A stretch of DNA of 59,717 nt from Oscillospiraceae bacterium (GTDB lineage: Bacteria; Bacillota_A; Clostridia; Oscillospirales; Oscillospiraceae): positions 1 to 59,717 of the forward strand of contig SVLP01000012.1 of the NCBI GenBank assembly GCA_015067895.1, in the 5' to 3' direction. Position 1 is the first letter of the stretch, and every line of letters starts with the position of its first letter. Under the pieces are notes generated by a model, which searched no databases, was not told the origin of the DNA, and worked only from the letters and a program-made list of their open reading frames with translations. Shown here one piece after another: positions 1 through 7,136 of the stretch. Both the position numbers and the translations under genes were made by a program.

Positions 1-457
1 TGGGGACTTCAAAAATGGCGTGGTCGCTGTCGATCTCAATGTAGTCGAGGATGTGGTCGGCACTGCATCGGATGGCCGTCCACTTTGCCAGCTGCTTTTC
101 GGGGTAGACCACCTCGTCGGCACCGTTGCGCAGGAGGAATTTCTCCTGGACATCGGTGGCGGCCCGGGAGATGACCATTCTGGCGCCCAGCTCCTTGAGC
201 AGGCTGGTGGTCTCCAGAGAACTCTGGAAATCATCTCCGATGGCCACGATGCACACATCGTAATTGTCCACGCCCAGGCTGCGGAGGAACTCCTCGTTGG
301 TGCTGTCGCCGATCTGGGCCCCGGTGGCGTAGGGCAGGATCTCCTGCACCAGCTCCTCCTTGTGATCCACCGCCATGACCTCGTGGTTCAGCTCCCGCAG
401 CTTCATGGCGATGTGCTTTCCAAACCGGCCCAGGCCGATGAGCAGGATCGATTTCAT
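1..457 (-). CDS. ktrA: KtrA/TrkA-type potassium uptake regulatory subunit (partial)
   Basis: Cytoplasmic RCK subunit that gates the KtrB potassium channel by binding a nucleotide. The protein starts MKSILLIGLGRFGKH, a Rossmann glycine motif (GLGRFG), and continues through an acidic nucleotide-binding strand end (VMAVDHKEE) and the DNYDVCIVAIGDD segment typical of TrkA-N domains. About 152 residues are visible; the C-terminal part runs off the left edge of the window. The ATG at 457 is preceded by AAGGAGG at good spacing and lies 12 nt after the ktrB stop, so the two genes form an operon. Start and family are clear; KtrA rather than TrkA is inferred from pairing with a KtrB-type channel. Confidence 0.9.
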   Translation of the reverse strand, partial: MKSILLIGLGRFGKHIAMKLRELNHEVMAVDHKEELVQEILPYATGAQIGDSTNEEFLRSLGVDNYDVCIVAIGDDFQSSLETTSLLKELGARMVISRAATDVQEKFLLRNGADEVVYPEKQLAKWTAIRCSADHILDYIEIDSDHAIFEVP

Positions 458-469
458 GGTTTTTCCTCC

Positions 470-1801
470 TTATCCCACGGTGATCTTCTCCAGCGGCAGT
501 CTGGAGAGGGTGTTTTTGTTGGCGGAAAGGGTGGCGAAGATCAGGGTCAGGCCGCCGACCCGGCCCAGGAACATCAGACTGATGAGGATCAGTCTGGAAA
601 CGGTGTGAAGCGACGGCGTGATGCCCAGGGTCAGACCCACGGTGCCGATGGCGGAGGCCGTTTCAAAGAGGCAGGTCAGCATCGGCAGATTCTCTATGCG
701 GCTGATGACCATGCCGCCCAGCAGGAACAGTGTCAGATACATCAGCAAAACGGCGATGGCATTTTTCACCGTCTCGTCTGCGATCCGCCGTCCGAAGAAC
801 CGTCCGTTTTCCCGCTTGCGGAAGACCGCCACGGTGCAGGCCAGCAGCACCGCAATGGTGGTGGTCTTCATGCCGCCTGCGGTGGAGCCGGGGCTGCCGC
901 CGATGAGCATGAGCCCGATGGTGATGGTCTGGCCGGTCTCGCTGAGGGCGGTCAGGTCAGCGGTATTGAAGCCCGCCGTTCTGGGGGTCACCGACTGGAA
1001 CGCCGACAGCAGGATCCGCCTGCCCATGGGCTCTGCGGAGAACTCGAAAAAGAAGAAATACAGTGCAGGAACCAGAAGCAAAACGCTGGTGGAGGCCAGG
1101 ATCACCTTGCTCTGCATCCGGTAGCGCCGGATGTGGAAGCCGTTCTCCCGGATGTCCTGCCAGGTCAGAAAGCCGATGCCGCCGATGACGATCAGGAACA
1201 TGATGGTGATGTTCACCACCGCATGGTCTGCGTAGGCGGTCAGGGAGGAATAGGGGCTGTTGGTACCCATCAAATCGAAGCCTGCGTTGCAGAAGGCGGA
1301 AATGGAATGGAAAATTCCCAGCCAGATGCCCTTCAGCCCGTATTCCGGGACGAACACCGCCATCAGCACCGTGGCTCCCAGCAATTCAATGAAGAAGATG
1401 CCCTTCAGGATAAATCCTGTAAACTTCACGATACCGCCCACATGATGGGCAGAGATGGCATCCTGCATGGTGCTGCGCTGCATCAGGGAGATCCGCTTGC
1501 CGGAGGCCATGGCGATGGCCGCAGCCACGGTGACCACGCCCATGCCGCCGATCTGGATCAGCAGCAGGATCACCGCCTGCCCGAACACCGACCAGTGGGT
1601 GGCCGTGTCATACACGATCAGACCCGTCACGCAGACGGCGGAGGTAGAGGTGAACAGACAGTCCAGAAAGGGAGTCCAGGTTCTCCCATTGCTGGAAATG
1701 GGAAGCATCAGCACCACAGCCCCCGCCAGGATCACCAGCGCGAAGCCGGACAGGATGATCTGCGCCGACGAAAGCCGCCGCCGATGAAAGGCCTCCCACA
1801 T
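470..1801 (-). CDS. ktrB: KtrB/TrkH-type potassium channel subunit
   Basis: Integral membrane potassium translocating subunit, 443 residues, normal for KtrB. Four pore-loop filter segments are visible in order: SAVCVTGL (about residue 53), AFCNAGF (about 168), TPRTAGFN (about 270) and SAIGTVGLT (about 385), each with the filter glycine. Hydrophobic helices flank each loop. The start ATG at 1801 follows AGGAGG. It is the first gene of a two-gene unit with ktrA. A promoter-like TATGAT and two GGTGTTAAG repeats lie just upstream. Confidence 0.93.
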   Translation of the reverse strand: MWEAFHRRRLSSAQIILSGFALVILAGAVVLMLPISSNGRTWTPFLDCLFTSTSAVCVTGLIVYDTATHWSVFGQAVILLLIQIGGMGVVTVAAAIAMASGKRISLMQRSTMQDAISAHHVGGIVKFTGFILKGIFFIELLGATVLMAVFVPEYGLKGIWLGIFHSISAFCNAGFDLMGTNSPYSSLTAYADHAVVNITIMFLIVIGGIGFLTWQDIRENGFHIRRYRMQSKVILASTSVLLLVPALYFFFFEFSAEPMGRRILLSAFQSVTPRTAGFNTADLTALSETGQTITIGLMLIGGSPGSTAGGMKTTTIAVLLACTVAVFRKRENGRFFGRRIADETVKNAIAVLLMYLTLFLLGGMVISRIENLPMLTCLFETASAIGTVGLTLGITPSLHTVSRLILISLMFLGRVGGLTLIFATLSANKNTLSRLPLEKITVG

Positions 1802-1831
1802 ACTGCCGCCTCCTCTCCTTTTCTTACCTAT

Positions 1832-1886
1832 ATCATACTCGAAAGGGTATAAAGAGGGTGTTAAGGCTCATAAGGGCGGTGTTAAG
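1832..1886 (-). promoter_or_regulatory. ktrBA promoter region with two 9-bp direct repeats
   Basis: On the minus strand TATGAT (1832-1837) lies about 30 nt upstream of the ktrB start. Two identical copies of GGTGTTAAG (plus strand, 1857-1865 and 1878-1886) are spaced 21 bp apart, two helical turns, and the nearer one overlaps the expected -35 position. Tandem repeats of this kind fit an OmpR/PhoP-class response regulator acting as dimers on one DNA face; the regulator is unknown. Confidence 0.45.
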
Positions 1887-1897
1887 ATTGTATAAAG

Positions 1898-1925
1898 AAA
1901 TCCCTCCGGTGGCTCGGAGGGATTT
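1898..1925 (-). terminator. Hairpin terminator downstream of the thiamine operon
   Basis: A 10-bp perfect stem (AAATCCCTCC / GGAGGGATTT) with an 8-nt loop. On the minus strand it is followed by a T-rich run (ATTTCTTTATA), so it should stop transcripts coming from thiD before they reach ktrBA. The stretch 1802-2125 otherwise contains the ktr promoter, a second hairpin and no convincing gene. Confidence 0.6.
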
Positions 1926-2050
1926 CATCAGCGGTATCCATCTTTCAGGTCAGCAATCTCGCCCATGTCGGGAACCATGAGTTCCTGGCTCGGATGGAAG
2001 CTGAGGAAGAAGATCAGAACTGGCAGCAAACCATGTAAGTCATAAACCCA

Positions 2051-2082
2051 GGGCGGGGTGCCGAAAAACCGGTACCCCGCCC
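2051..2082. terminator. GC-rich hairpin after thiD
   Basis: A 13-bp stem with one mismatch (GGGCGGGGTGCCG / CGGTACCCCGCCC) around a short A-rich loop, about 45 nt past the thiD stop. There is no strong U-tract on either strand, so termination here is uncertain. Confidence 0.4.
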
Positions 2083-2125
2083 GTTCTCATTAAGTTCGTT
2101 CTCTGGGTCGGCAACAAGCGGCCGA

Positions 2126-2947
2126 TCAAGCGTCGGCTGTTTGATGCATATATTGAGCAGGTTTAAAGGTTATTTGCCATGCGTGATTCATTGGGCCAGA
2201 GCCTTTTCCTAGATCCAGCATAGCCGCAAGCGCACCGGAAATATAATCTTTTGCTGATTGAATGGAGGCAGGCAGATCACATCCCTTCGCCAGATTGGAG
2301 GCGATAGCAGAAGACAGGGTACAACCCGTACCGTGGGTGTTCGGGTTGCTGATCCGTTTGCCATGGAACCACTGAATGCCATTTTTGCTGTAAAGAAGAT
2401 CGTTGGCATCGAAAATACTGTGGCCGCCCTTTAGGAGAACAGCGCAGCCGCATTCTTCGTAAATCGCCTTTGCAGCGGCGATCATATCATTTTCGTCACG
2501 AATGGTCAGACCGGACAGTACTTCTGCCTCCGGGATATTGGGCGTTGCAAGGGAAGCAAGAGGCAGAAGCCTTTCTTTCAATGTTTTCACTGCCGTAGAC
2601 TGCATCAGATCCGTTCCGCTGGTGGATACCATCACAGGATCAACTACGATGTTTTGTGCGTTCCAAAAAATAAGTCTGTCCGCAATTGTTTCGATCAGGG
2701 AAGCATTGGATACCATACCTATTTTTACTGCATCAGGACGGATATCATCGAAGATCATATCAATCTGCTGCTGTAAAAACTCTGGAGTTACCTCCGTTAT
2801 TGCTGTTACGCCGGTCGTGTTCTGCGCCGTCAGTGCGGTGATGGCACTCATGGCATAAACACCATTCATGGTCATTGTTTTCAGATCGGCCTGAATACCG
2901 GCGCCTCCGCTGCAATCACTGCCAGCGATGGATAATGCTGTTTTCAT
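2126..2947 (-). CDS. thiD: Hydroxymethylpyrimidine/phosphomethylpyrimidine kinase ThiD
   Basis: Phosphorylates HMP and then HMP-P to HMP-PP, the pyrimidine half of thiamine. The 273-residue ribokinase-fold protein begins MKTALSIAGSDCSGGAG, the substrate-binding signature, and carries VLLKGGH and the anion-hole/ATP motif GTGCTLSSAIAS near the C-terminus. The open frame extends 10 codons further upstream, but ATG 2947 has AAGGAG at 9 nt and matches the family N-terminus. It is the last gene of the thiW-thiM-thiE operon, separated from it by the deleted thiamine-binding gene. Confidence 0.95.
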   Translation of the reverse strand: MKTALSIAGSDCSGGAGIQADLKTMTMNGVYAMSAITALTAQNTTGVTAITEVTPEFLQQQIDMIFDDIRPDAVKIGMVSNASLIETIADRLIFWNAQNIVVDPVMVSTSGTDLMQSTAVKTLKERLLPLASLATPNIPEAEVLSGLTIRDENDMIAAAKAIYEECGCAVLLKGGHSIFDANDLLYSKNGIQWFHGKRISNPNTHGTGCTLSSAIASNLAKGCDLPASIQSAKDYISGALAAMLDLGKGSGPMNHAWQITFKPAQYMHQTADA

Positions 2948-3006
2948 AATACATTCTCCTTTTGTATAGCGATACAAGGTGGTGCCCCCAATGTACCGCT
3001 TGTGTT

Positions 3007-3150
3007 TTATTGATATTTAGATATTTTCTGTTCTATTGTCAGAATATCGCCGTCGGGACGGTAAACTACTTTGATGTATGCCGATACCTTGGGCGCACCA
3101 GAACGGACAGCCACTTTCGGTAATACCTGAATTGCAATGCTTGCGCTCAT
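3007..3150 (-). pseudogene. Internally deleted thiamine-binding protein (MTH1187/YqgV type)
   Basis: A 47-codon frame whose two ends match the thiamine-binding MTH1187/YqgV family: the start (MSASIAIQVLPKV) and the C-terminal strand (SGAPKVSAYIKVVYRPDGD). The family is normally about 95-100 residues. The middle, containing most of the helix and ligand-contact region, is missing between LPKV and AVRSGAP with the frame kept. The start overlaps the stop of the upstream phosphatase gene (ATGA), so translational coupling survives. The product is probably non-functional. A short functional variant cannot be excluded. Confidence 0.7.
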
Positions 3151-3779
3151 ACAATTTCCTCCCAATTCAAGATGATTTCATCTGCGATACACTCGATGGT
3201 CTGCCAGTTTTTTGCGGCACTGTCATCGTATACTCCAACCACATAGTATCCTGCGCTTTTAGCAGTTTGTACGGCATACAATGCGTCTTCGTATACGGCA
3301 ATCTCTGCCGGGGCAGCAGTCAGTCTTTTGGCTGATTCATGGTAGACAAGTGGGCATCTCTTTCCGGCTCCTACCGTTTCGCATGAAAGCAGAAATTCAA
3401 AAAAGTCGCGGACTCCCAGACGAGTCAGACAGGCTTCCATGAGATGCTCTGCCGTTGCGGAGGCAACACACATCCGGCCACCTTTGTTATGTAACATCTG
3501 AAGGTATTCCCGCACACCGGGTTTCAATGGAATGTCATTGCGGTAGTGTGCATCCATCATGGCGTTCATCTCTGCTTCCGGGTCACCGGTCAAACCAAAT
3601 TCCCGCTGAAACAGTGCTGCGGATTCAGACATGGTCATGGGCTTGATCTGTTCCAGAATTTCCTCCGGAATCTGTTTTACACCCTTGCTGTTTAGATATT
3701 CAGATGCAAGGTTTTTCCAAAAGATCATGGAATCGATCAGTGTCCCGTCCATGTCAAAGATGGCGAAGTTCTTATCCAT
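3147..3779 (-). CDS. HAD-superfamily phosphatase of the thiamine operon
   Basis: A 210-residue HAD hydrolase with motif I FDMDGTLIDS (nucleophile and acid/base aspartates), a motif II region (VASATAEH) and motif IV acidic residues (YEDALYAVQTAKSAG). The cap insertion after motif I makes it a PGMB-like subfamily member. Its place between thiE and the thiamine-binding remnant suggests it dephosphorylates a thiamine intermediate such as ThMP; that is inference from context. ATG 3779 overlaps the thiE stop by 8 nt; a TTG two codons upstream is a less likely start. Confidence 0.85.
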   Translation of the reverse strand: MDKNFAIFDMDGTLIDSMIFWKNLASEYLNSKGVKQIPEEILEQIKPMTMSESAALFQREFGLTGDPEAEMNAMMDAHYRNDIPLKPGVREYLQMLHNKGGRMCVASATAEHLMEACLTRLGVRDFFEFLLSCETVGAGKRCPLVYHESAKRLTAAPAEIAVYEDALYAVQTAKSAGYYVVGVYDDSAAKNWQTIECIADEIILNWEEIV

Positions 3780-4431
3780 GGGCAATCATTTCTTTCGCAA
3801 GGGCGAGAAGTTCAGCGGTTGCCTTGCCGGGATCTTCTGCGGCAAAGATCGCAGATACCACTGCAACACCATCCACGCCGCTGCCACACAGGGCCATCAG
3901 ATTCTTGCCGTTAATGCCACCGATGGCAACCACAGGGATAGATACTGCGCTGCTGATTTCTTTCAGTTTTTCCACAGTCAGATTCCGGGCATTCTTCTTG
4001 GTGCTGGTTCCAAATACCGCACCAACACCGATGTAGTCAGCTCCGGCATTTTCTGCGGCAATGGCTTCTTCTACGGTTCCTGCGGAAATGCCCAGTATTC
4101 TTTCCGATCCGATCAGACTGCGGATGTCCCGACCTCTGATGTCGGACTGGCCCACATGAACACCGTCGGCATCAATGGCAAGGGCAATTTCTACGCTGTC
4201 ATTGACCACATAGGGAACCTTGTGCTGGGCGCACAGAGCTTTCAGCTTTGCCGCTTCCGCTTCAAAGAGGACAGCATCCAGATCCTTTTCCCGAATCTGT
4301 AAGAAGGTTGCACCGTTTTTCAGCACATCCTCACAGACAGAAAGCAAGGACTGACCCTCTTTCAGCCAGCTTTGGTCTGTTACCGCATAGAGCAACATTC
4401 CCTGGCGGATCTCATCTTTTGTGAATTTCAT
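3772..4431 (-). CDS. thiE: Thiamine-phosphate synthase ThiE
   Basis: Joins HMP-PP and THZ-P to make thiamine monophosphate. 219 residues, a TIM barrel. Recognisable are LLYAVTDQSW at the N-terminus, FLQIREKDLD, VNDSVEIALAIDADGVHVGQ for substrate binding, GVGAVFGTSTKK, and the phosphate-binding AIGGINGKN. The start overlaps the end of thiM by 20 nt and the stop overlaps the phosphatase gene, so the three are tightly coupled. Confidence 0.95.
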   Translation of the reverse strand: MKFTKDEIRQGMLLYAVTDQSWLKEGQSLLSVCEDVLKNGATFLQIREKDLDAVLFEAEAAKLKALCAQHKVPYVVNDSVEIALAIDADGVHVGQSDIRGRDIRSLIGSERILGISAGTVEEAIAAENAGADYIGVGAVFGTSTKKNARNLTVEKLKEISSAVSIPVVAIGGINGKNLMALCGSGVDGVAVVSAIFAAEDPGKATAELLALAKEMIAHG

Positions 4432-5236
4432 AGCGTACTCCTTGTCTCAGTTGTTCTTGTGTCAGATTGAAAACTGCGTCAATCAGGTCATTACGGAAGG
4501 TTGCATTGCCGGTACCATTGCGAAGCCGCTTTGCTTCTGCGATTTCACCGCTGATGCCCATGGCTGCCATAGCGCTGCAGGTCGCCAGAAAAGCGTCGTT
4601 ACAGGCTCCGCAAAAGGCACCGATCAACGATGTCAGCATACAGCCGCTGCCTGTAATTCGTGCCATCGCAGCACAGCCATTACGCAACACACAGCTACTC
4701 TTTCCATCAGAGATAACATCGATTTTTCCGGAAATAGCAATAACCGTATTCAGCTTTCCTGCTAATTCCTCTGCCATGGAAACCGCCGCAGGAAGATTCC
4801 CTTCTGTGATTTCGTCCAGACTGCTGACATCCACGCCGCTGCCAGTAGTCTGCTGTCCTGCCAGATAGCGAATCTCCGAGGCATTGCCCCGAATAACGGT
4901 GAAGTGGACTTCTTCCAATAATTTCTTCACTGCATCCCGGCGAAGCTGTGTTCCTCCGGCTCCCACAGGATCGAGGATCACTGGTTTCCCCAGTCGGTTA
5001 GCCTCTTTGCCTGCGAGCAACATGGAATCAATCTTGTCAATGGCTCCCATGTTGCATACCAATGCTTGAACACCGGCTACTGCTTCCTCTACTTCCAGAG
5101 GATGGCTTGCCATGGTAGGACTGCCACCGGAAGCCAAAATGATGTTGGCACAGTCATTGACGGTGACAAAATTGGTGATGCACTGAACCAGAGGCTTTTT
5201 CTCCCAAATTTGTGCTAATGCGTTTTCAAATTCCAT
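4412..5236 (-). CDS. thiM: Hydroxyethylthiazole kinase ThiM
   Basis: Salvage kinase that phosphorylates hydroxyethylthiazole to THZ-P. 274 residues, ribokinase fold. Family motifs include VQCITNFVTVNDCAN near the N-terminus, ASGGSPTM, LDPVGAG, IRGNASEI, and the ATP-site ITGSGCMLTSLIGAF. The frame is open for another 52 codons upstream, but that part lies inside thiW. ATG 5236 matches the family N-terminus and sits 2 nt after the thiW stop. Confidence 0.95.
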   Translation of the reverse strand: MEFENALAQIWEKKPLVQCITNFVTVNDCANIILASGGSPTMASHPLEVEEAVAGVQALVCNMGAIDKIDSMLLAGKEANRLGKPVILDPVGAGGTQLRRDAVKKLLEEVHFTVIRGNASEIRYLAGQQTTGSGVDVSSLDEITEGNLPAAVSMAEELAGKLNTVIAISGKIDVISDGKSSCVLRNGCAAMARITGSGCMLTSLIGAFCGACNDAFLATCSAMAAMGISGEIAEAKRLRNGTGNATFRNDLIDAVFNLTQEQLRQGVRYEIHKR

Positions 5237-5238
5237 AC

Positions 5239-5742
5239 TCACCGCTCCAATTCTGCCAGAAACCGATCCAGAACCTTGGCACGCTTTAAGATCAGCAGCA
5301 CCATTACGCCCATGATTCCGCCTACCACCGCAGAAGGGGTGTAAAAAGGGATGTAGTATAGGGGCGACTGGGCATCCAGTCCATAGAACCACTTCATCAG
5401 TGGATAAGAAGCCAGCGCACCGATGATTCCGGTTCCGATGATTTCACCAACACAGACCAGATAGATGTTTTTGGTTTTCTTCCACAGCAGACCGCCAAGG
5501 ATGGGGCCAAAAACTGCACCTGTGACTGCTTGAATCGTTCTGCCGGACATCATGCGCATAATGCCGCACAGAAACGCACTGAGGCAGGCCCACCAGGGAC
5601 CCAGGAATACTGCTGCCACCACATCCACAAAATGCTGAAACGGGGCCATTGCCGGAAAATACACAAAGGTGTTTAATACAAATGCCAAACTTGCAAAGAT
5701 GGCACATAGCACCATCTTTTTGATATTCAATCTTTTACTCAT
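5239..5742 (-). CDS. thiW: ThiW, substrate-binding S component of an ECF transporter
   Basis: A 167-residue polytopic membrane protein. In the ThiW family it is the substrate-specific subunit of an energy-coupling-factor importer, thought to bring in the thiazole moiety. About five hydrophobic helices are visible, with the conserved GPWWACLSAFLCGIMRM and AVFGPILGGLLWKK segments. ATG 5742 follows AAAGGAG; 17 further upstream codons have no ribosome site. First gene of the operon, about 200 nt below the second TPP riboswitch terminator. The ECF ATPase/EcfT genes are not in this window. Confidence 0.9.
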   Translation of the reverse strand: MSKRLNIKKMVLCAIFASLAFVLNTFVYFPAMAPFQHFVDVVAAVFLGPWWACLSAFLCGIMRMMSGRTIQAVTGAVFGPILGGLLWKKTKNIYLVCVGEIIGTGIIGALASYPLMKWFYGLDAQSPLYYIPFYTPSAVVGGIMGVMVLLILKRAKVLDRFLAELER

Positions 5743-5944
5743 ACGAACTCCTTTACAAAGCAGGAAACGGGCTGTACGCAGCGACGCTTCCAAAAATGGG
5801 CGCAGTTATTCCGTAAATAACCGCATGGAAGTTCGGTCGATGCTTACTGGCACCCTCTCACGCCGGAACACGGCTTCCCATCGCTACAGTACAAGACTCA
5901 GGGCGCTCCCCCTCAATCCGCTTCTCCTTTCTCAAAGGTATGAA

Positions 5945-5979
5945 AATACAGGAGGATACCGTTTGTGGTATCCTCCTGC
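5945..5979 (-). terminator. Intrinsic terminator of the operon-proximal TPP riboswitch
   Basis: A 12-bp perfect stem (CAGGAGGATACC / GGTATCCTCCTG, plus strand 5949-5978) with a 6-nt loop, followed on the minus strand by TATTTTCAT. It lies directly below the riboswitch aptamer and upstream of thiW, the expected expression platform for TPP-induced termination. Confidence 0.8.
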
Positions 5980-5993
5980 AATAGAGTAAAATT

Positions 5994-6079
5994 ATTTCCT
6001 ACGGCGGCATTATCCACATCAGGTATAAGGGTCGAAGGCGATTCCTTCCTCTCAGCCTGTCAAAACAAGCTCCCCTGCA
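5994..6079 (-). promoter_or_regulatory. TPP riboswitch (THI box), operon-proximal copy
   Basis: On the minus strand the conserved THI-box blocks appear in order: GGGGAGC, GGCTGAGAGGA, GACCC, ACCTGAT, GGATAATGCC and the closing CGTAGGAA. This is the aptamer that binds thiamine pyrophosphate and shuts down thiamine genes. A terminator follows immediately at 5945-5979, and thiW begins about 250 nt further on. Confidence 0.95.
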
Positions 6080-6091
6080 TGTTCAGTTGTA

Positions 6092-6248
6092 ATACGAATT
6101 CTTGGTTAAATGTTTAAGAGCTTTCCGAGGATAAATTGTGCCAGAAAAGGCCGAGGACGACGGTGGGCTGTCGCCCACCTAGGACGAGAACGCATTATGG
6201 CGCAATTTAGACCGGAAAGAATGAAACAGTTTCATCAAGAGTTCGTAT
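6092..6248. repeat. 157-bp palindromic MITE-like element between the two riboswitches
   Basis: A long imperfect inverted repeat. The left arm begins ATACGAATTCTTGGTTAAA and the right arm, read backwards, begins ATACGAACTCTTGATGAAA. The arms then share TTTCCG and AAATTG(T/C)GCCA blocks, and the centre is a perfect hairpin GGTGGGC-TGTC-GCCCACC (about 6161-6178). No coding frame is seen. The element could fold into one extended hairpin if transcribed. It is flanked on both sides by riboswitch/terminator units. Confidence 0.65.
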
Positions 6249-6249
6249 A

Positions 6250-6287
6250 AAATAAAAACAGGAGACAACCCTTATGGTGCCTCCTGT
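6250..6287 (-). terminator. Intrinsic terminator of the upstream TPP riboswitch
   Basis: Stem ACAGGAGNCANCC paired with GGTGCCTCCTGT (plus 6258-6287), followed on the minus strand by TTTTTATTTTAT. It is the expression platform of the distal riboswitch. Confidence 0.8.
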
Positions 6288-6306
6288 AAAAAAATCCTTG
6301 TGTAAT

Positions 6307-6394
6307 GACTTCCTACGGCGGCATTATCCGCATCAGGTTAAAGGGTCGAAGTTTGATTACTTCCTCTCAGCCTGCTAACACAAGCTCCCCTGTA
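6307..6394 (-). promoter_or_regulatory. TPP riboswitch (THI box), distal copy
   Basis: A second THI box on the minus strand with the same ordered blocks: GGGGAGC, GGCTGAGAGGA, GACCC, ACCTGAT, GGATAATGCC and CGTAGGAAG. Its P3 arm differs from the downstream copy (AATCAAACTT instead of AATCGCCTTC), so it is a diverged paralogue rather than an exact duplication. No gene lies between the two aptamers. Confidence 0.93.
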
Positions 6395-6589
6395 TTTATT
6401 TCAATTAATATTATATACCCATTCATTCAAAAATGCAATAGGTACAAGAAAAATAGTTATTGGAGGGTGCAAAAGACAAAGTGTATGAATAATTCTATAA
6501 GAGTAATGCCGGTATTATTTGTAAAAACGAAGTTGTGTGTCCACCAAAATTAGAAATACGGCATTACTTTACTTTCGGCATTATTCTGA

Positions 6590-6609
6590 AAAAGCCGAAT
6601 TCGGCTTTT
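6590..6609. terminator. Palindromic hairpin AAAAGCCGAATTCGGCTTTT
   Basis: A perfect 20-bp palindrome with flanking A and T runs, which could act as a bidirectional terminator between the thiamine leader and the recombinase element. The stretch 6395-6917 holds this hairpin, a weak open frame at 6632-6850 and nothing else that can be supported. Confidence 0.4.
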
Positions 6610-6917
6610 CCAGAAGAGTTTCTATGCAACCGTGGAATGTGTTGCCCGCGGCCTGGATCCCCTGACCACAAATCTTGAGGATGCAATCAGGCAGATTCTG
6701 AAGTATTATGAGCCCATAATCGTAGATGCATCCAAGCGCATAGTCCGAACCGACAGAGCATCTCCGCGACCAGATACAATAATTTTATCCAGGGCATTCC
6801 CAGAGCTTGGGGAAGGCCTTCGGGCTGACAAGCCCGAGCAGAGAATGTAATCATCATTCCGGCTCCACTCGAATATCATCAACATGTAAAAAGTTACCAC
6901 AGGAAGGAGAAGGCAGT

Positions 6918-7136
6918 ATGTACACGACTGTAAAGCTTATCAAAGTAGAGGACAATCAGACGATCACCAGGGATGCGTATGTCGATTTCTTCTACGAATT
7001 GCAGCAAGGTGTTCTGCTTTCCCTGAAAGAAGACGGAAAACTGAGCGAGATGCAGTACCGGAATGCTGAAGAGACTCTGAAGGAACAGCGCAGAGCAATC
7101 GTACGCGCAAAAATTGAAGGAGGAACCACTTCTTGA
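6918..7136 (+). CDS. Small SHOCT-like protein upstream of the recombinase
   Basis: A 72-residue protein starting at ATG 6918 after AGGAAGGAGAAGG. The C-terminal half (QQGVLLSLKEDGKLSEMQYR) resembles SHOCT-type short helical domains, in which a small two-helix unit is attached to other proteins or occurs alone. The stop overlaps the TTG start of the serine recombinase by 4 nt, so the two are co-translated. A role as an accessory or directionality protein is inference from position only. Confidence 0.6.
   Translation: MYTTVKLIKVEDNQTITRDAYVDFFYELQQGVLLSLKEDGKLSEMQYRNAEETLKEQRRAIVRAKIEGGTTS

Noticed and set aside
20..1852. Long plus-strand open frame of 610 codons
   Set aside because: It runs opposite to ktrB and ktrA, and its translation is rich in H, Q, G and D with no family motifs; it is antisense of real genes.
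1929..2050. Possible gene fragment between thiD and ktrB
   Set aside because: Both strands give short readable stretches (for example VPDMGEIADLKDGYR on minus), but no start or family could be assigned.
6632..6850. 72-codon plus-strand frame before the recombinase
   Set aside because: No ribosome site, GTG start only, and no recognised family; might be a gene remnant but not supportable.
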